Origin: Archangiaceae bacterium
GTDB lineage: Bacteria; Myxococcota; Myxococcia; Myxococcales; Myxococcaceae
Length of the DNA: 64,000 bases
Direction of reading: 5' to 3'
Assembly: GCA_016714225.1 (NCBI GenBank)
Contig: JADJNS010000004.1
Coordinates: forward strand, 669,768-733,767
Of the stretch, positions 16,475 to 24,571 are shown one piece after another. The notes under the pieces were generated by a model, which saw only the letters and a list, made by a program, of their open reading frames with translations, had not been told where the DNA came from and ran no database searches. Numbering within the stretch: the stretch's first letter is position 1; every line of letters begins with the position of its first letter. Both the position numbers and the translations under genes were made by a program.

Positions 16475-19075
16475 ATGACTCCCCAACATTTCGTCGATCA
16501 CCGCCGCGCTCCCCGCGTCACCGTCGATCTGCCCGTGCTGCGCAAGCGCGACGACGGCTTCGTGCCCGAGAAGGCGTTGAACCTCTCTGCCACCGGGGTC
16601 GCGCTCGCCACCGCGGCGCCGCTGGTGCCGGGCACGCTCGAGCACCTGGTGCTGGTGTCGAAAGACGGCAGCATCGAGGTCATCGTGCAGGCCGAGGTGG
16701 TGCGGGTGCAGACCGGCGCGCCGCTGCAGCACATCGCGGGCCTCAAGTTCGCCGCGCTCGACACCTCGTCGTCGTCGGGCATCGAAGCGCTGATGCTGCA
16801 CGCGATGCGCACGCCGTCGGGCCACCGCGCCGGGCCGCGCGTCGATCTGCACTGCGAGGCGTTCTGGCAGGCGCCGGGCGCGGGCGGCGCCAAGCCGATG
16901 GAGCTGGTGAACTTCAGCCAGACCGGCGCGCAGGTGCGCGGCGAGCTCTTGCCGCCACCGGCCGCGCACGGGCTCATCTCGGTGCGTCACGAAGAGAGCG
17001 GCGAGATGCTCAGCGTTCCCGCCGAGGTGGTGTGGCGGCGCAACGAGAAAGACGAGTGCGTCGCCGGGGTGCGCTTTCACACCCACCACTCGGCGACCGA
17101 TCTGGTCACCCAGATCGTGCGGGCGTTCTTGTTTCTGCCGCGGCCGATGCCGGCCTCGCCACCGGGAGAGGTCGGCCAGCGCATCGGCGGCTTCGAGCTC
17201 GGCCCGCTGGTCACGCGCGGCCGCTCGCTCGAGGTGTACCGGGCCCGCGCGCTCAACCCCGCGGCCGACACCGCCGGCGACGAGACGGTGGCGCTCAAGC
17301 ACTTTCACGGGCCGCCCGCCGAGGTCGAGGTGTGGACCCAGCGGTTCCTTTCGGCCGTCGAGCTGGGCCGCCGTCTGCACGAGCACCCCGGGGTGGCGCG
17401 GGTCTACTCGTGCATGGGCGACACCCGCGAGACCTGGCTGTCGACCGAGCTGGTGCGCGGCTCGTCGCTGGAAGAAGGGCTCGCCGAGCTCAAGCGCAAG
17501 GGCCAGGCGGTGCCCATCGACGCGGTCTTGAGCGTGGTGCGCGAGGTGCTCACCACGCTCGACGACTGCCACCGCTTCATTCTCACCCGCGAGGGCGAGC
17601 ACATCGAGGTGCTGCACGGAGACCTGCGGCCCTCGAACGTGCTGATCGACGGGGCCGGGGTGGTGAAGCTGGCCGGGTTCGGCTCGCCGTTTCGCCGCTC
17701 GGTCGAGTACCTGCCGTGGCTGGCGCCCGAGGTGCTCGAAGGCACGCCCCCCACCGCGCAGTCGGACCTCTACCAGGTGGGAGTACTGCTCTACGAGGCG
17801 CTCACCGGGGTGCTGCCGTTTCGCGCCGACACCGCCGCGCACCTGAAGACCGCCATCGCGGTGGGCCCGGTGCCGCCTGCGCGCTTGAACCGCGAGGTGC
17901 CGCCGGCGCTCGACCGGCTGGTGCTCTGCGCGCTGAGCGAAGACCCCGAGGCGCGGCCGGTGAGCTGCGCGGTGTTCGCCGAGAACATCTTGAAGCTCGA
18001 GATGAGCCCCGAGGTGATCAACGCCGGCCGACGGCGCCTGTCGCTGGTGCGCACCCGGGAGATCACCACCGAGCTTCCCGCCCGCTCCGACGCAGAGAGC
18101 GCGCCGACTCCGCCGACTCCGCCGCCGGCCTCACCGTCGAGCTACCAACGGGGCAGGCCGCTCACGCCGTGGGCGCCGCCGCGCAGCGCGCTGAAGGTGG
18201 GCGAGGTGGTGGGGCGCTACACCATTCTGGGCAAGCTGGCCGAGGGGGGCATGGGCGAGGTGTTCATCGCCAGGAGCCAGGAGGGCGCGACCCTGGTGCT
18301 CAAGACCATCTCCGCGGGGCGCGACGAAGAGAAAGACGTGGTGACCCGCTTCCTCAACGAGGCGCGGCTGGCGTCGATCATCAGCCACTCGAACGTGGCG
18401 CAGATTCACGACGTCGGGTTCGACCGGGGCCGGCCGTTCATCGCGATGGAGTACGTCTCGGGCCACACCCTGCACGACGTGCTGGCGCGGCTGCGCGAGG
18501 GGTCGCAAGCGATGCCGCTCGAGCTGGCGGCGGCGATCATCGCCGAGTGCTGTGCGGGGTTGGATCACGCCCACGCGCTGAGGGTGGTGCACCGCGACGT
18601 GTCGGCGAAGAACATCATGATCGCCTTCGACGGCCGGGTGAAGCTGCTCGACTTCGGCATCGCGCTGGCGCTCGGCGCGCGGCCGCTGGGCAAGCCCGGC
18701 AAGGTGCAGGGCACCTCGGGCTTCATGGCCCCCGAGCAGGTGAAGAACGACGCGGTGACCGGCCCGGCCGATCAGTGGGCGCTGGGGGTGAACCTCTACC
18801 GCATGCTGACCGGGGTGATGCCGTTCAACGGCGCCACCGATCAGCAGATCTTCGACGCGATCGTCACCGCGCAGCCGACGCCGGTGCGCGCGCTGCGGCC
18901 CGACGCGCCGCCCGAGCTGTGCGAGATCGTCGAGCGGTGCCTGCAGAAGTCGCCGGCGGCGCGCTGGCCCGATGCGATGGCGATTCGGGCCGAGGCCGAG
19001 AAGTACCTCGACGCGCGACCCGCCGGGCAGATCGAGCTGGCCGAGCTGATGGCGCGGCTCTTCCCCGAGAGCTGA
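16475..19075 (+). CDS. PilZ-PilZ-pseudokinase-kinase protein
   Basis: This is an 866-residue multidomain protein. Two PilZ domains (about 8-110 and 115-222) each keep the cyclic-di-GMP-binding signatures: RRAPR with NLSATG, and RAGPR with NFSQTG. A first kinase-like domain (about 238-505) keeps the lysine (VALKHF, 275) and the catalytic-loop Asp (HGDLRPSN, 381-388). Its Gly-rich loop is degenerate and the DFG motif reads GFG (401-403), so it is probably a pseudokinase. A Pro-rich linker precedes a typical active Ser/Thr kinase (about 576-845) with EGGMGEV, K610, HRDVSAKN (706-713), DFG (726-728) and APE (752-754). No membrane segment or signal is visible. The layout suggests c-di-GMP control of a cytoplasmic kinase. 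Confidence 0.9.
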   Translation: MTPQHFVDHRRAPRVTVDLPVLRKRDDGFVPEKALNLSATGVALATAAPLVPGTLEHLVLVSKDGSIEVIVQAEVVRVQTGAPLQHIAGLKFAALDTSSSSGIEALMLHAMRTPSGHRAGPRVDLHCEAFWQAPGAGGAKPMELVNFSQTGAQVRGELLPPPAAHGLISVRHEESGEMLSVPAEVVWRRNEKDECVAGVRFHTHHSATDLVTQIVRAFLFLPRPMPASPPGEVGQRIGGFELGPLVTRGRSLEVYRARALNPAADTAGDETVALKHFHGPPAEVEVWTQRFLSAVELGRRLHEHPGVARVYSCMGDTRETWLSTELVRGSSLEEGLAELKRKGQAVPIDAVLSVVREVLTTLDDCHRFILTREGEHIEVLHGDLRPSNVLIDGAGVVKLAGFGSPFRRSVEYLPWLAPEVLEGTPPTAQSDLYQVGVLLYEALTGVLPFRADTAAHLKTAIAVGPVPPARLNREVPPALDRLVLCALSEDPEARPVSCAVFAENILKLEMSPEVINAGRRRLSLVRTREITTELPARSDAESAPTPPTPPPASPSSYQRGRPLTPWAPPRSALKVGEVVGRYTILGKLAEGGMGEVFIARSQEGATLVLKTISAGRDEEKDVVTRFLNEARLASIISHSNVAQIHDVGFDRGRPFIAMEYVSGHTLHDVLARLREGSQAMPLELAAAIIAECCAGLDHAHALRVVHRDVSAKNIMIAFDGRVKLLDFGIALALGARPLGKPGKVQGTSGFMAPEQVKNDAVTGPADQWALGVNLYRMLTGVMPFNGATDQQIFDAIVTAQPTPVRALRPDAPPELCEIVERCLQKSPAARWPDAMAIRAEAEKYLDARPAGQIELAELMARLFPES

Positions 19076-19094
19076 GCTCGGCTCCGCCGAGCTC
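19074..19094. terminator. Perfect 9-bp hairpin between convergent genes
   Basis: GAGCTCGGC-TCC-GCCGAGCTC starts inside the kinase stop codon and lies seven bases before the convergent stop of the ChaN-like gene. It is a stable stem with a three-base loop but without a T tract. Bidirectional termination is likely. Confidence 0.5.
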
Positions 19095-19101
19095 GGTGGC
19101 G

Positions 19102-20718
19102 TCAGAGGCTGAAGAGCCTCGAGGCGAGGGTGAAGTAGCGGTCGGCCGGCTCGGGGAAGGGGTCGACGAAGAGCGACCTCATCTCTTTGCGGGTGAGCCG
19201 CCCGTCTTCGAACGCGCGGGCCAGGGCCTCGCCCAGGAGGTAGCCGAGGGCGTGGCTCACCGCGTGGAAGAGGTGATCGTCGGCCATGGGAATCAGGCGG
19301 CGCGAGGCGGCGGGGCCTTCGGCCTCGGCGGCCTTGAGCGCCAGCACGAAGGCCGAGACGTCGCGCTGCGCCGGAGACCCGCCCGAGAACATGGCGCTCC
19401 ACTCGGCCAGCTGGGTGCAGCGGCGCTTGGGGTTGAGCAGCCGCGAGCCGAAGAAGCCGAGCGCCTCTTCGAGGCAGCGTGCCCAGAACGCGTCCGACCG
19501 GCGCCGGGGGCGCTCCATCGCCGGCCCCACCGCCACGTGGCGCACGAAGTGGGTGGCCTCTTCGGCGGCGTGGTTGAGCGAGAGCGAGGCGAGGTACGCG
19601 AGCCGCGCGCGGGGAATGTAGGCGCTCTCGCGTGACAGCACGTGGCGGCGCAGCTGGTCGAGCTCGCCGCGGCGGAAGTGGCCGCGCTTGGAGAGTCGCT
19701 CGAAGAGGGTGAGGTCACCGGCGGTGGCGATCTCGACGTCGCGCAGGGCGCGGGTGACGTCGACGTTCACCAGGCGGCCGAGCGCGCGGGCGAGATCTTT
19801 GAAGGTCGAGGCGGCGGCCGAGTCTTCGAGCGGAGAGTCGCCCAGCTCGGCCTCGAGGTAGTCGAGAAAGCTCTGCTGGCAGATCACCGGAGACGCAGAG
19901 ACGATCGCCATCTCGCCGGGTCGCACCTCGACCGCCTCGGTGGTGTCGGCGATGCCTTGCGCCGCCAGCTGCCAGTAGATGCCCTCGGCGTTCTGGTAGA
20001 CGACCAGGTGCTCGCGCTCGACGTCGCCCAGGGCCTCGCGGGTGCAGGCGGGCAGGTGGGCGGGGGTGATGTGAAACTGCCCCATCAGCACCAGAATCAG
20101 CGGGCGGTCTTCGGCGCGCGCCACCGCGGCCAGCTGCTCGGCGGCGAAGCGATCGCGCTCGTCGAGCGAGCTCTTGGCGCGCGAGCGCTTGTCGATGGCC
20201 AGCACCATCATGCCCTTCTCGCGGGCCAGCTCGAGCACCGGGGCGAAGTTGGGCCAGATGTCGAACGCGCCGCGATAGGGGTGGCCGATGGCCTCGAGGA
20301 ACTGGGCTTCGGTGAGCTTGCCGGCGAGGAAGTCGTCGAGGGTGGGCTGGTGGCGGCCCTCGACCAGCTCGAGGGCGAGCACCACCCGGCGGTTGCACTT
20401 CGCGGCTTCGCGGGCGAGCTCGAGGTACCCGGTCTGTGCCAGCTTCAGGGTGTGGTAGTCGCCGACGTAGACCACGTCGGCGGCGAGCACGGCCTTGCGC
20501 ACCTCGGCCAGGCTGCTGACCCGGCTGTAGCTCTTGGTGGCGCGCCGGTAGCGGGCCTCGTAGCGGCGGAAGACCGGCGAGGTGCCGATGACGCTGCGGT
20601 TGATGCGCGCCTTCTGACGGCGGTACAGCGACAGCTGGAGCGAGAGCGATGCGCGTGAGGCGGGCACGAACGACACGGTGACATGACCTATCGCCCGCAG
20701 CAAAAAACGGTGAGCCAC
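19102..20718 (-). CDS. ChaN-like (haem-binding/Tiki superfamily) protein with C-terminal extension
   Basis: This protein is up to 538 residues. Residues ~70-300 resemble the ChaN/DUF399 domain: VYVGDYHTLKLAQTGYLEL, then LALELVEGRHQPTLDDFLAGKL, MVLAIDKRSRAKSS and LMGQFHITPAHLP. ChaN proteins are outer-membrane haem-binding lipoproteins of iron uptake; the fold is related to Tiki peptidases. Here I see no convincing signal peptide, and a helical extension of about 230 residues follows, so the role may differ. The start is uncertain: the GTG used leaves 11 bases to the divergent TonB receptor, and a GTG near 20676 is also plausible. The neighbouring receptor supports a nutrient-uptake link. Confidence 0.7.
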   Translation of the reverse strand: MAHRFLLRAIGHVTVSFVPASRASLSLQLSLYRRQKARINRSVIGTSPVFRRYEARYRRATKSYSRVSSLAEVRKAVLAADVVYVGDYHTLKLAQTGYLELAREAAKCNRRVVLALELVEGRHQPTLDDFLAGKLTEAQFLEAIGHPYRGAFDIWPNFAPVLELAREKGMMVLAIDKRSRAKSSLDERDRFAAEQLAAVARAEDRPLILVLMGQFHITPAHLPACTREALGDVEREHLVVYQNAEGIYWQLAAQGIADTTEAVEVRPGEMAIVSASPVICQQSFLDYLEAELGDSPLEDSAAASTFKDLARALGRLVNVDVTRALRDVEIATAGDLTLFERLSKRGHFRRGELDQLRRHVLSRESAYIPRARLAYLASLSLNHAAEEATHFVRHVAVGPAMERPRRRSDAFWARCLEEALGFFGSRLLNPKRRCTQLAEWSAMFSGGSPAQRDVSAFVLALKAAEAEGPAASRRLIPMADDHLFHAVSHALGYLLGEALARAFEDGRLTRKEMRSLFVDPFPEPADRYFTLASRLFSL

Positions 20719-20729
20719 ACCGCTGTAGC

Positions 20730-23546
20730 GTGGTTCAATCGCCGGTCAGCTTGCTGATCGCGCTCATCGTGCTGCTGCTCGGAGCAGACTCGAAGCCGAG
20801 CCTGCTGCACGCTGCTCCAGCGCAGGCGCGGCCCAACGAAGCGCTGCAGGTCGATGGCTCGCTGGTGTCGGCGGGCTACGACTTCAAAGAGGTAGTGCTG
20901 CTCTACCGGCAGCCGGGTGGCGAGTGGGTCGAGGTCAAGATGGAGCTGCAGTACGGAGATCTGTACCGCGGGGTGGTGCCCGCGAGCCGCGTGGTGGCTC
21001 CGGGGGTGGAGTACTGGGTCGAGGGGCGCACCCGCACCCAGCTGAGCGTGGCGCTGTTCATGAGCGCGCGAAAGCCGGCCCGGGTGGCGGTGCTGCAAGA
21101 CAGCGACGAGCCCGGGGCCCGCAAGGGGCGCGACCGGTTTCCCAAGGCCGAGAAGTTCGAGCGCAGCGACCCCGAGCCGAAGAGCGAGCCGAAGAGCGAG
21201 CCGAGGTCTGAGCCGAAGAGCGAGCCGAAGTCGGAGCCGAAGAGCGAGCCCAAGTCGGAGCCGAGAGCCGAGCCGAAGTCGGAACCGAAGAGCGAGCCGC
21301 GAGCCGAGCCGAAGAACGAGCCGCCACCGCCCGAGCGCAGGGTGGAAGAGCCGAAGTCGGCTCAGGGGTGGAGCGAGCCGGAGCCGGAGCCGGTGCGATC
21401 GCAGGGGCGCCCGAAGAAGACGGTGACCGAGCTCGACGAAGAGCTGGCGGTGTACACCGCCGAGTACGCACCGGGCTTCACGGTGGCGTTGGAAGAGTCG
21501 GTGCGGCGCAGCCCGCAGAGCTGGGTGGTGATCACCGCGGCCCAGATGAAGGCGATGGGTGCGCGGCAGGTCTACGAGGTGCTCGACCTGTTGCCCGGCA
21601 TCTCGGTGAGCCGCGACGTGCAGGGCTATTACCGCGCGGCGGTGCGGGGCGTGCGAGACGAGGCCTCGATTCTCTACACCTGCGACGGCCAGGTGCTGAA
21701 CGCGTTCTACGACGGCAGGGCGCTGGCGACGCTGCCCATCGACAACCTCGAACGCATCGAAGTTCTGCGCGGCCCGGCCGACGCCACGCTGCCCTCGGGC
21801 AACTTCCTCGCCGTGGTGAACCTGGTGCCCAACCGTCGCGACGGCGTGCGCGGCGGAGTCCAGGGGGGCTTGAACTCGGTCTCCGGCGCGCCACCGGTGA
21901 ACCCGCAGGCGCCGCCCGCGCCGGGCGCGGCGATCGACCAGCGCGGCTCGCTCGCCGGGCACCTGGGCGCCGCCTACGCGTTCGGCTTCGGCTTGAGCGT
22001 CTCGATGGACGCCGACGTGGTGAAAGACAACGGCTACTACAAGCCGATCGTCCAAGACGGGCTCAAGCTCGCCACGCCCGCCGGGTACACCGTCGACCGT
22101 CGGCTGCTGGCCAACGTGGGCCTCTCGGTGGGCTACACCAGCAAGGCCCTGGGTTCGGTGACGGTGCGGGCGCGGCTGATCGACGAGACGCGCACCCCGC
22201 TGGTGGGGCAGTTCGACACCACCGCCGATGCCGGCAACCTGCGCTGGCAGGCGTGGTTCGTGGAAGGCGCGCTGAAGAAGAAGATGACCCAGACCCTGAG
22301 CGTCGAGCTCAAGGCGTGGTTCACGCAGCAGTCGACGGCGCGCGTGTTTCACCAGACGCCGCGGGGCTTCCCCAGCAGCCTGTTCGACGCCGAAGGGCTG
22401 GTCGAAGACGTGCGTACCGGCGAGCGTACGTTCGGGCTGCAGGCCACGGCCGACTTCACGCTGCCGTTCGAGAACCGGCTGAGCGCGGGGGTGCGCGCCG
22501 AGTACGCCGGGCTGTTCGCCGCCTCGTACCTGACCAACTCGACCGGCGCCAAGGCCCGGGTGCAGCCGCTCGACGTCGACACGCCGCTCGAGAACGGCAG
22601 CGGCATCGCCGCGCGCCGGCTCAGCGTGGGCGTGTTCGTGATGGACGCGTGGCGCCCGCTCAAGCGCCTCACCCTGCAGGCCGGCGCGCGCGTCGAGCTC
22701 GCCCAGCTTCCTACCGGCAACTCGATGACCGGGGTCATCGACGGCGCGACGCTGGCGGTGGGGGTCTCTCCGCGGGTGGGGGTGGTGGTGACGCCGCTCG
22801 ACAATCTCGCGCTCAAGGCCCGCTACGCCCGCGGGTTCCGCGCCCCGACGGTCGAAGAGCTGGCGCTCGATGTTCCCAACACCTCGAACAACCAGGGGCG
22901 GGTGGTGGGCAACCCCGCGCTGGCTCCCCAGACGGTCGACGAGGTGGAGGCCTCGGTCGAGTACCTGTTCGGCCTCGGCGAGGGCAGGGCGCGCGCGCGC
23001 CTCGGCGGCTACTACCAGAAGCTGGGCCAGCCGATCGCCACGGTCGATCTCACCGGCAACCTCTACCCGTACACCAACCGCCCCGAAGGGGTGCAGGGCT
23101 ACGGCCTCGAGGCCGAGGCGCGCCTCGAGCTGGGAGCGCGGGCGGCAGCGTGGGTGAACTTCAGCTGGTCGAGGCTGGAAGACCTGGGGACGGTGCCGAC
23201 CGCGCGGGTGCTGAGCGACACGCCGCAGCTGAGGGCCAACGCCGGCGTCAGCGTGCCCCTGGGGCCGTACGTCACCTTCGATGCGTTCGGCTCGGTGCAC
23301 GGCGAGCGGCGCAACAATGCGCGCACGGTGCTCGAGCTGTTGCGGCGCTACCGGCTGGCTCCGTACGCGGTGGTCGGAGCCCAGCTGCGCAGCGAGCCGC
23401 TGTTCGATCACGTCGAGGTCAGCGCGCAGGTGCACAACGCCTTCGACGTCGACTACTCCGACGACGTGCCGCGGCCCGACCGCATACCCGGCGGAGTGCC
23501 GCGCGAGGGCCTTTCCGGCATGCTGGGGTTGAAGGTGTTCTTCTAG
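20730..23546 (+). CDS. TonB-dependent outer-membrane receptor with N-terminal extension and EPKS repeat
   Basis: This 938-residue protein has a signal peptide (to about residue 33), then a beta-rich domain (~34-120) that looks Ig-like or CBM48-like (DFKEVVLLYRQPGGEWVEV). A low-complexity EPKS spacer follows (~149-199). The plug (~240-380) includes QVYEVLDLLPGISVSRD and IEVLRGPADATLPSGNF, and a barrel of about 550 residues ends in LKVFF. It should import a ligand across the outer membrane using TonB energy. The ligand is unknown; a divergent ChaN-like gene hints at haem, while the next gene hints at a phospho-compound. The GTG start is chosen because it begins the signal peptide. Confidence 0.88.
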   Translation: MVQSPVSLLIALIVLLLGADSKPSLLHAAPAQARPNEALQVDGSLVSAGYDFKEVVLLYRQPGGEWVEVKMELQYGDLYRGVVPASRVVAPGVEYWVEGRTRTQLSVALFMSARKPARVAVLQDSDEPGARKGRDRFPKAEKFERSDPEPKSEPKSEPRSEPKSEPKSEPKSEPKSEPRAEPKSEPKSEPRAEPKNEPPPPERRVEEPKSAQGWSEPEPEPVRSQGRPKKTVTELDEELAVYTAEYAPGFTVALEESVRRSPQSWVVITAAQMKAMGARQVYEVLDLLPGISVSRDVQGYYRAAVRGVRDEASILYTCDGQVLNAFYDGRALATLPIDNLERIEVLRGPADATLPSGNFLAVVNLVPNRRDGVRGGVQGGLNSVSGAPPVNPQAPPAPGAAIDQRGSLAGHLGAAYAFGFGLSVSMDADVVKDNGYYKPIVQDGLKLATPAGYTVDRRLLANVGLSVGYTSKALGSVTVRARLIDETRTPLVGQFDTTADAGNLRWQAWFVEGALKKKMTQTLSVELKAWFTQQSTARVFHQTPRGFPSSLFDAEGLVEDVRTGERTFGLQATADFTLPFENRLSAGVRAEYAGLFAASYLTNSTGAKARVQPLDVDTPLENGSGIAARRLSVGVFVMDAWRPLKRLTLQAGARVELAQLPTGNSMTGVIDGATLAVGVSPRVGVVVTPLDNLALKARYARGFRAPTVEELALDVPNTSNNQGRVVGNPALAPQTVDEVEASVEYLFGLGEGRARARLGGYYQKLGQPIATVDLTGNLYPYTNRPEGVQGYGLEAEARLELGARAAAWVNFSWSRLEDLGTVPTARVLSDTPQLRANAGVSVPLGPYVTFDAFGSVHGERRNNARTVLELLRRYRLAPYAVVGAQLRSEPLFDHVEVSAQVHNAFDVDYSDDVPRPDRIPGGVPREGLSGMLGLKVFF
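21174..21326 (+). repeat. In-frame tandem repeat encoding EPKS/SEPR units in the TonB receptor
   Basis: About twelve 12-base units of the type GAGCCGAAGAGC, with synonymous and K/R changes, encode a charged proline-rich spacer at residues ~149-199. It separates the N-terminal domain from the plug and could vary in copy number by slippage. Confidence 0.85.
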
Positions 23547-24308
23547 ATGCGCGCCTCGCTCGCTCTTTCGCTGCTGCTGCTCGCCGGCTGCCAGGCGTTC
23601 AACGACGACTGCACCGCGCTGGTGGCAGACCCCGACGCGGTGGTGGTCAAGCTGGGAGAAGACGTCTACCTCGACCGCCCCAATGCGCGGCACGACAACA
23701 ACGCGCTGGGGCAGGGCTCGGCTGACGCCTACGCCGACGTGATGACCGCCGAGCTGGCGGTGCTCAACAGCGGGTCGCTGCGCTCGGAGGGGCTGTGCGG
23801 GGTGACCCGCAACGTGGTGCGCGGCGAGCTGACCGATCAGGTGTTTCACGAGATTCTGTTGTTCGAGAACACCATCGTGGCGATCGATCTGAACGGCAGC
23901 GAGCTCAAGTCGATGTTCGAGCACTCGGCGGAGCAGCTGTTCCCCGCCGGGCAGCCGATCGTTTCGCCCAGCGGTCAGTTCCTTCAGGTGTCGAAGCAGG
24001 TCACGCTCAGCCTCGACTGCAGCAAGCCGATCGGCAGCCGGGTGACCGCGCTCAGCGTGAACGGAGTCGCGGTGGTCACCAACGACGCGCAGCGTCTCTT
24101 CCGCGTCGCGCTGTCGTCGTTTCTGCTCAACGGAGGCGATGGCTTTCTGCTGCCCACCCGCAACGTGAGCCAGGCGCAGAAGCTGGGCGGCATCGATTCG
24201 AACATCGCCAGCGACTACTTGAAGCGCACCTACCGCGGCAGCACGCTGCAGAAGCAGGGGCGGATTACCTTCAGCAACTGTGCGGTGCCGGTGAAGCCGC
24301 CGGGCTGA
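23547..24308 (+). CDS. Lipoprotein consisting of a 5'-nucleotidase C-terminal domain only
   Basis: This 253-residue protein has a strong lipobox (LALSLLLLAGC) followed by a domain that matches the C-terminal substrate-binding domain of UshA-type 5'-nucleotidases. The visible markers are AVLNSGSLRS, ILLFENTIVAIDLNGSEL, FEHSAEQLFPAG and LNGGDGF. The metal-dependent catalytic N-terminal domain is missing altogether, so it probably binds rather than hydrolyses a nucleoside or phospho-ligand. It begins immediately after the TonB receptor stop, so the two are almost certainly co-expressed and it may act as a surface or periplasmic ligand-capture partner. The absence of a catalytic domain is seen directly; the partner role is inferred. 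Confidence 0.8.
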   Translation: MRASLALSLLLLAGCQAFNDDCTALVADPDAVVVKLGEDVYLDRPNARHDNNALGQGSADAYADVMTAELAVLNSGSLRSEGLCGVTRNVVRGELTDQVFHEILLFENTIVAIDLNGSELKSMFEHSAEQLFPAGQPIVSPSGQFLQVSKQVTLSLDCSKPIGSRVTALSVNGVAVVTNDAQRLFRVALSSFLLNGGDGFLLPTRNVSQAQKLGGIDSNIASDYLKRTYRGSTLQKQGRITFSNCAVPVKPPG

Positions 24309-24465
24309 AAGCGGCTGCACGGGCCGATCTCTTCGTTGGCGGCTTTCGGTGCGTGCTCATGGACACACGACGTCCACTCCGCGCGCTCCTCGCCGCCGCC
24401 TCGAGCTCGTCCCGTTCGCTCGCTTTCAGCGCCGACGGCGCCGCGGGCTGAGAGCGGCTGCTTGA

Positions 24466-24499
24466 GAACCGCGCGTTCACCCGTGAACGGCGCGTTCAC
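24466..24499. promoter_or_regulatory. Operator-like palindrome CGTTCAC-CC-GTGAACG with an extra half-site
   Basis: A perfect 7-bp inverted repeat (24474-24489) is followed by another GTTCAC half-site (24494-24499), about 75 bases before the next lipoprotein gene. Outer GAAC/GTTC bases extend it into an imperfect hairpin, so it could instead act as an RNA stem for the gene upstream. The 263-base interval also has an 18-base near-perfect direct repeat (24301-24318 and 24444-24461). I see no other gene in the interval. Confidence 0.35.
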
Positions 24500-24571
24500 A
24501 GCTCCACCATGTAGGTCTCGAGTCGAAGCGGGAGCTTGAGGTGCGGCCCGCAGCATGCTCTCTGACGAGGC

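Noticed and set aside
16123..19635. 1170-codon frame overlapping the kinase gene on the same strand
   Set aside because: It is an off-frame shadow with Arg/Ala-rich text. The kinase and PilZ motifs are all in the other frame.
21174..21326. CRISPR-like or satellite array
   Set aside because: Units are contiguous 12-base codon repeats in frame with a gene. There are no spacers.
20688..24320. Open frame of 1210 codons antisense to the TonB receptor and its lipoprotein
   Set aside because: It is low-complexity Arg/His/Ala-rich text created by the strong third-position GC bias of the real genes; it lacks family features. The same applies to long antisense frames across 16394-17842, 29607-31964 and 54104-57013.
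24360..24452. 30-codon reading frame between two lipoprotein genes
   Set aside because: It has no ribosome-binding site and a composition of Arg/Ala/Ser low complexity, and it overlaps a direct repeat. Support is too weak to call a gene.
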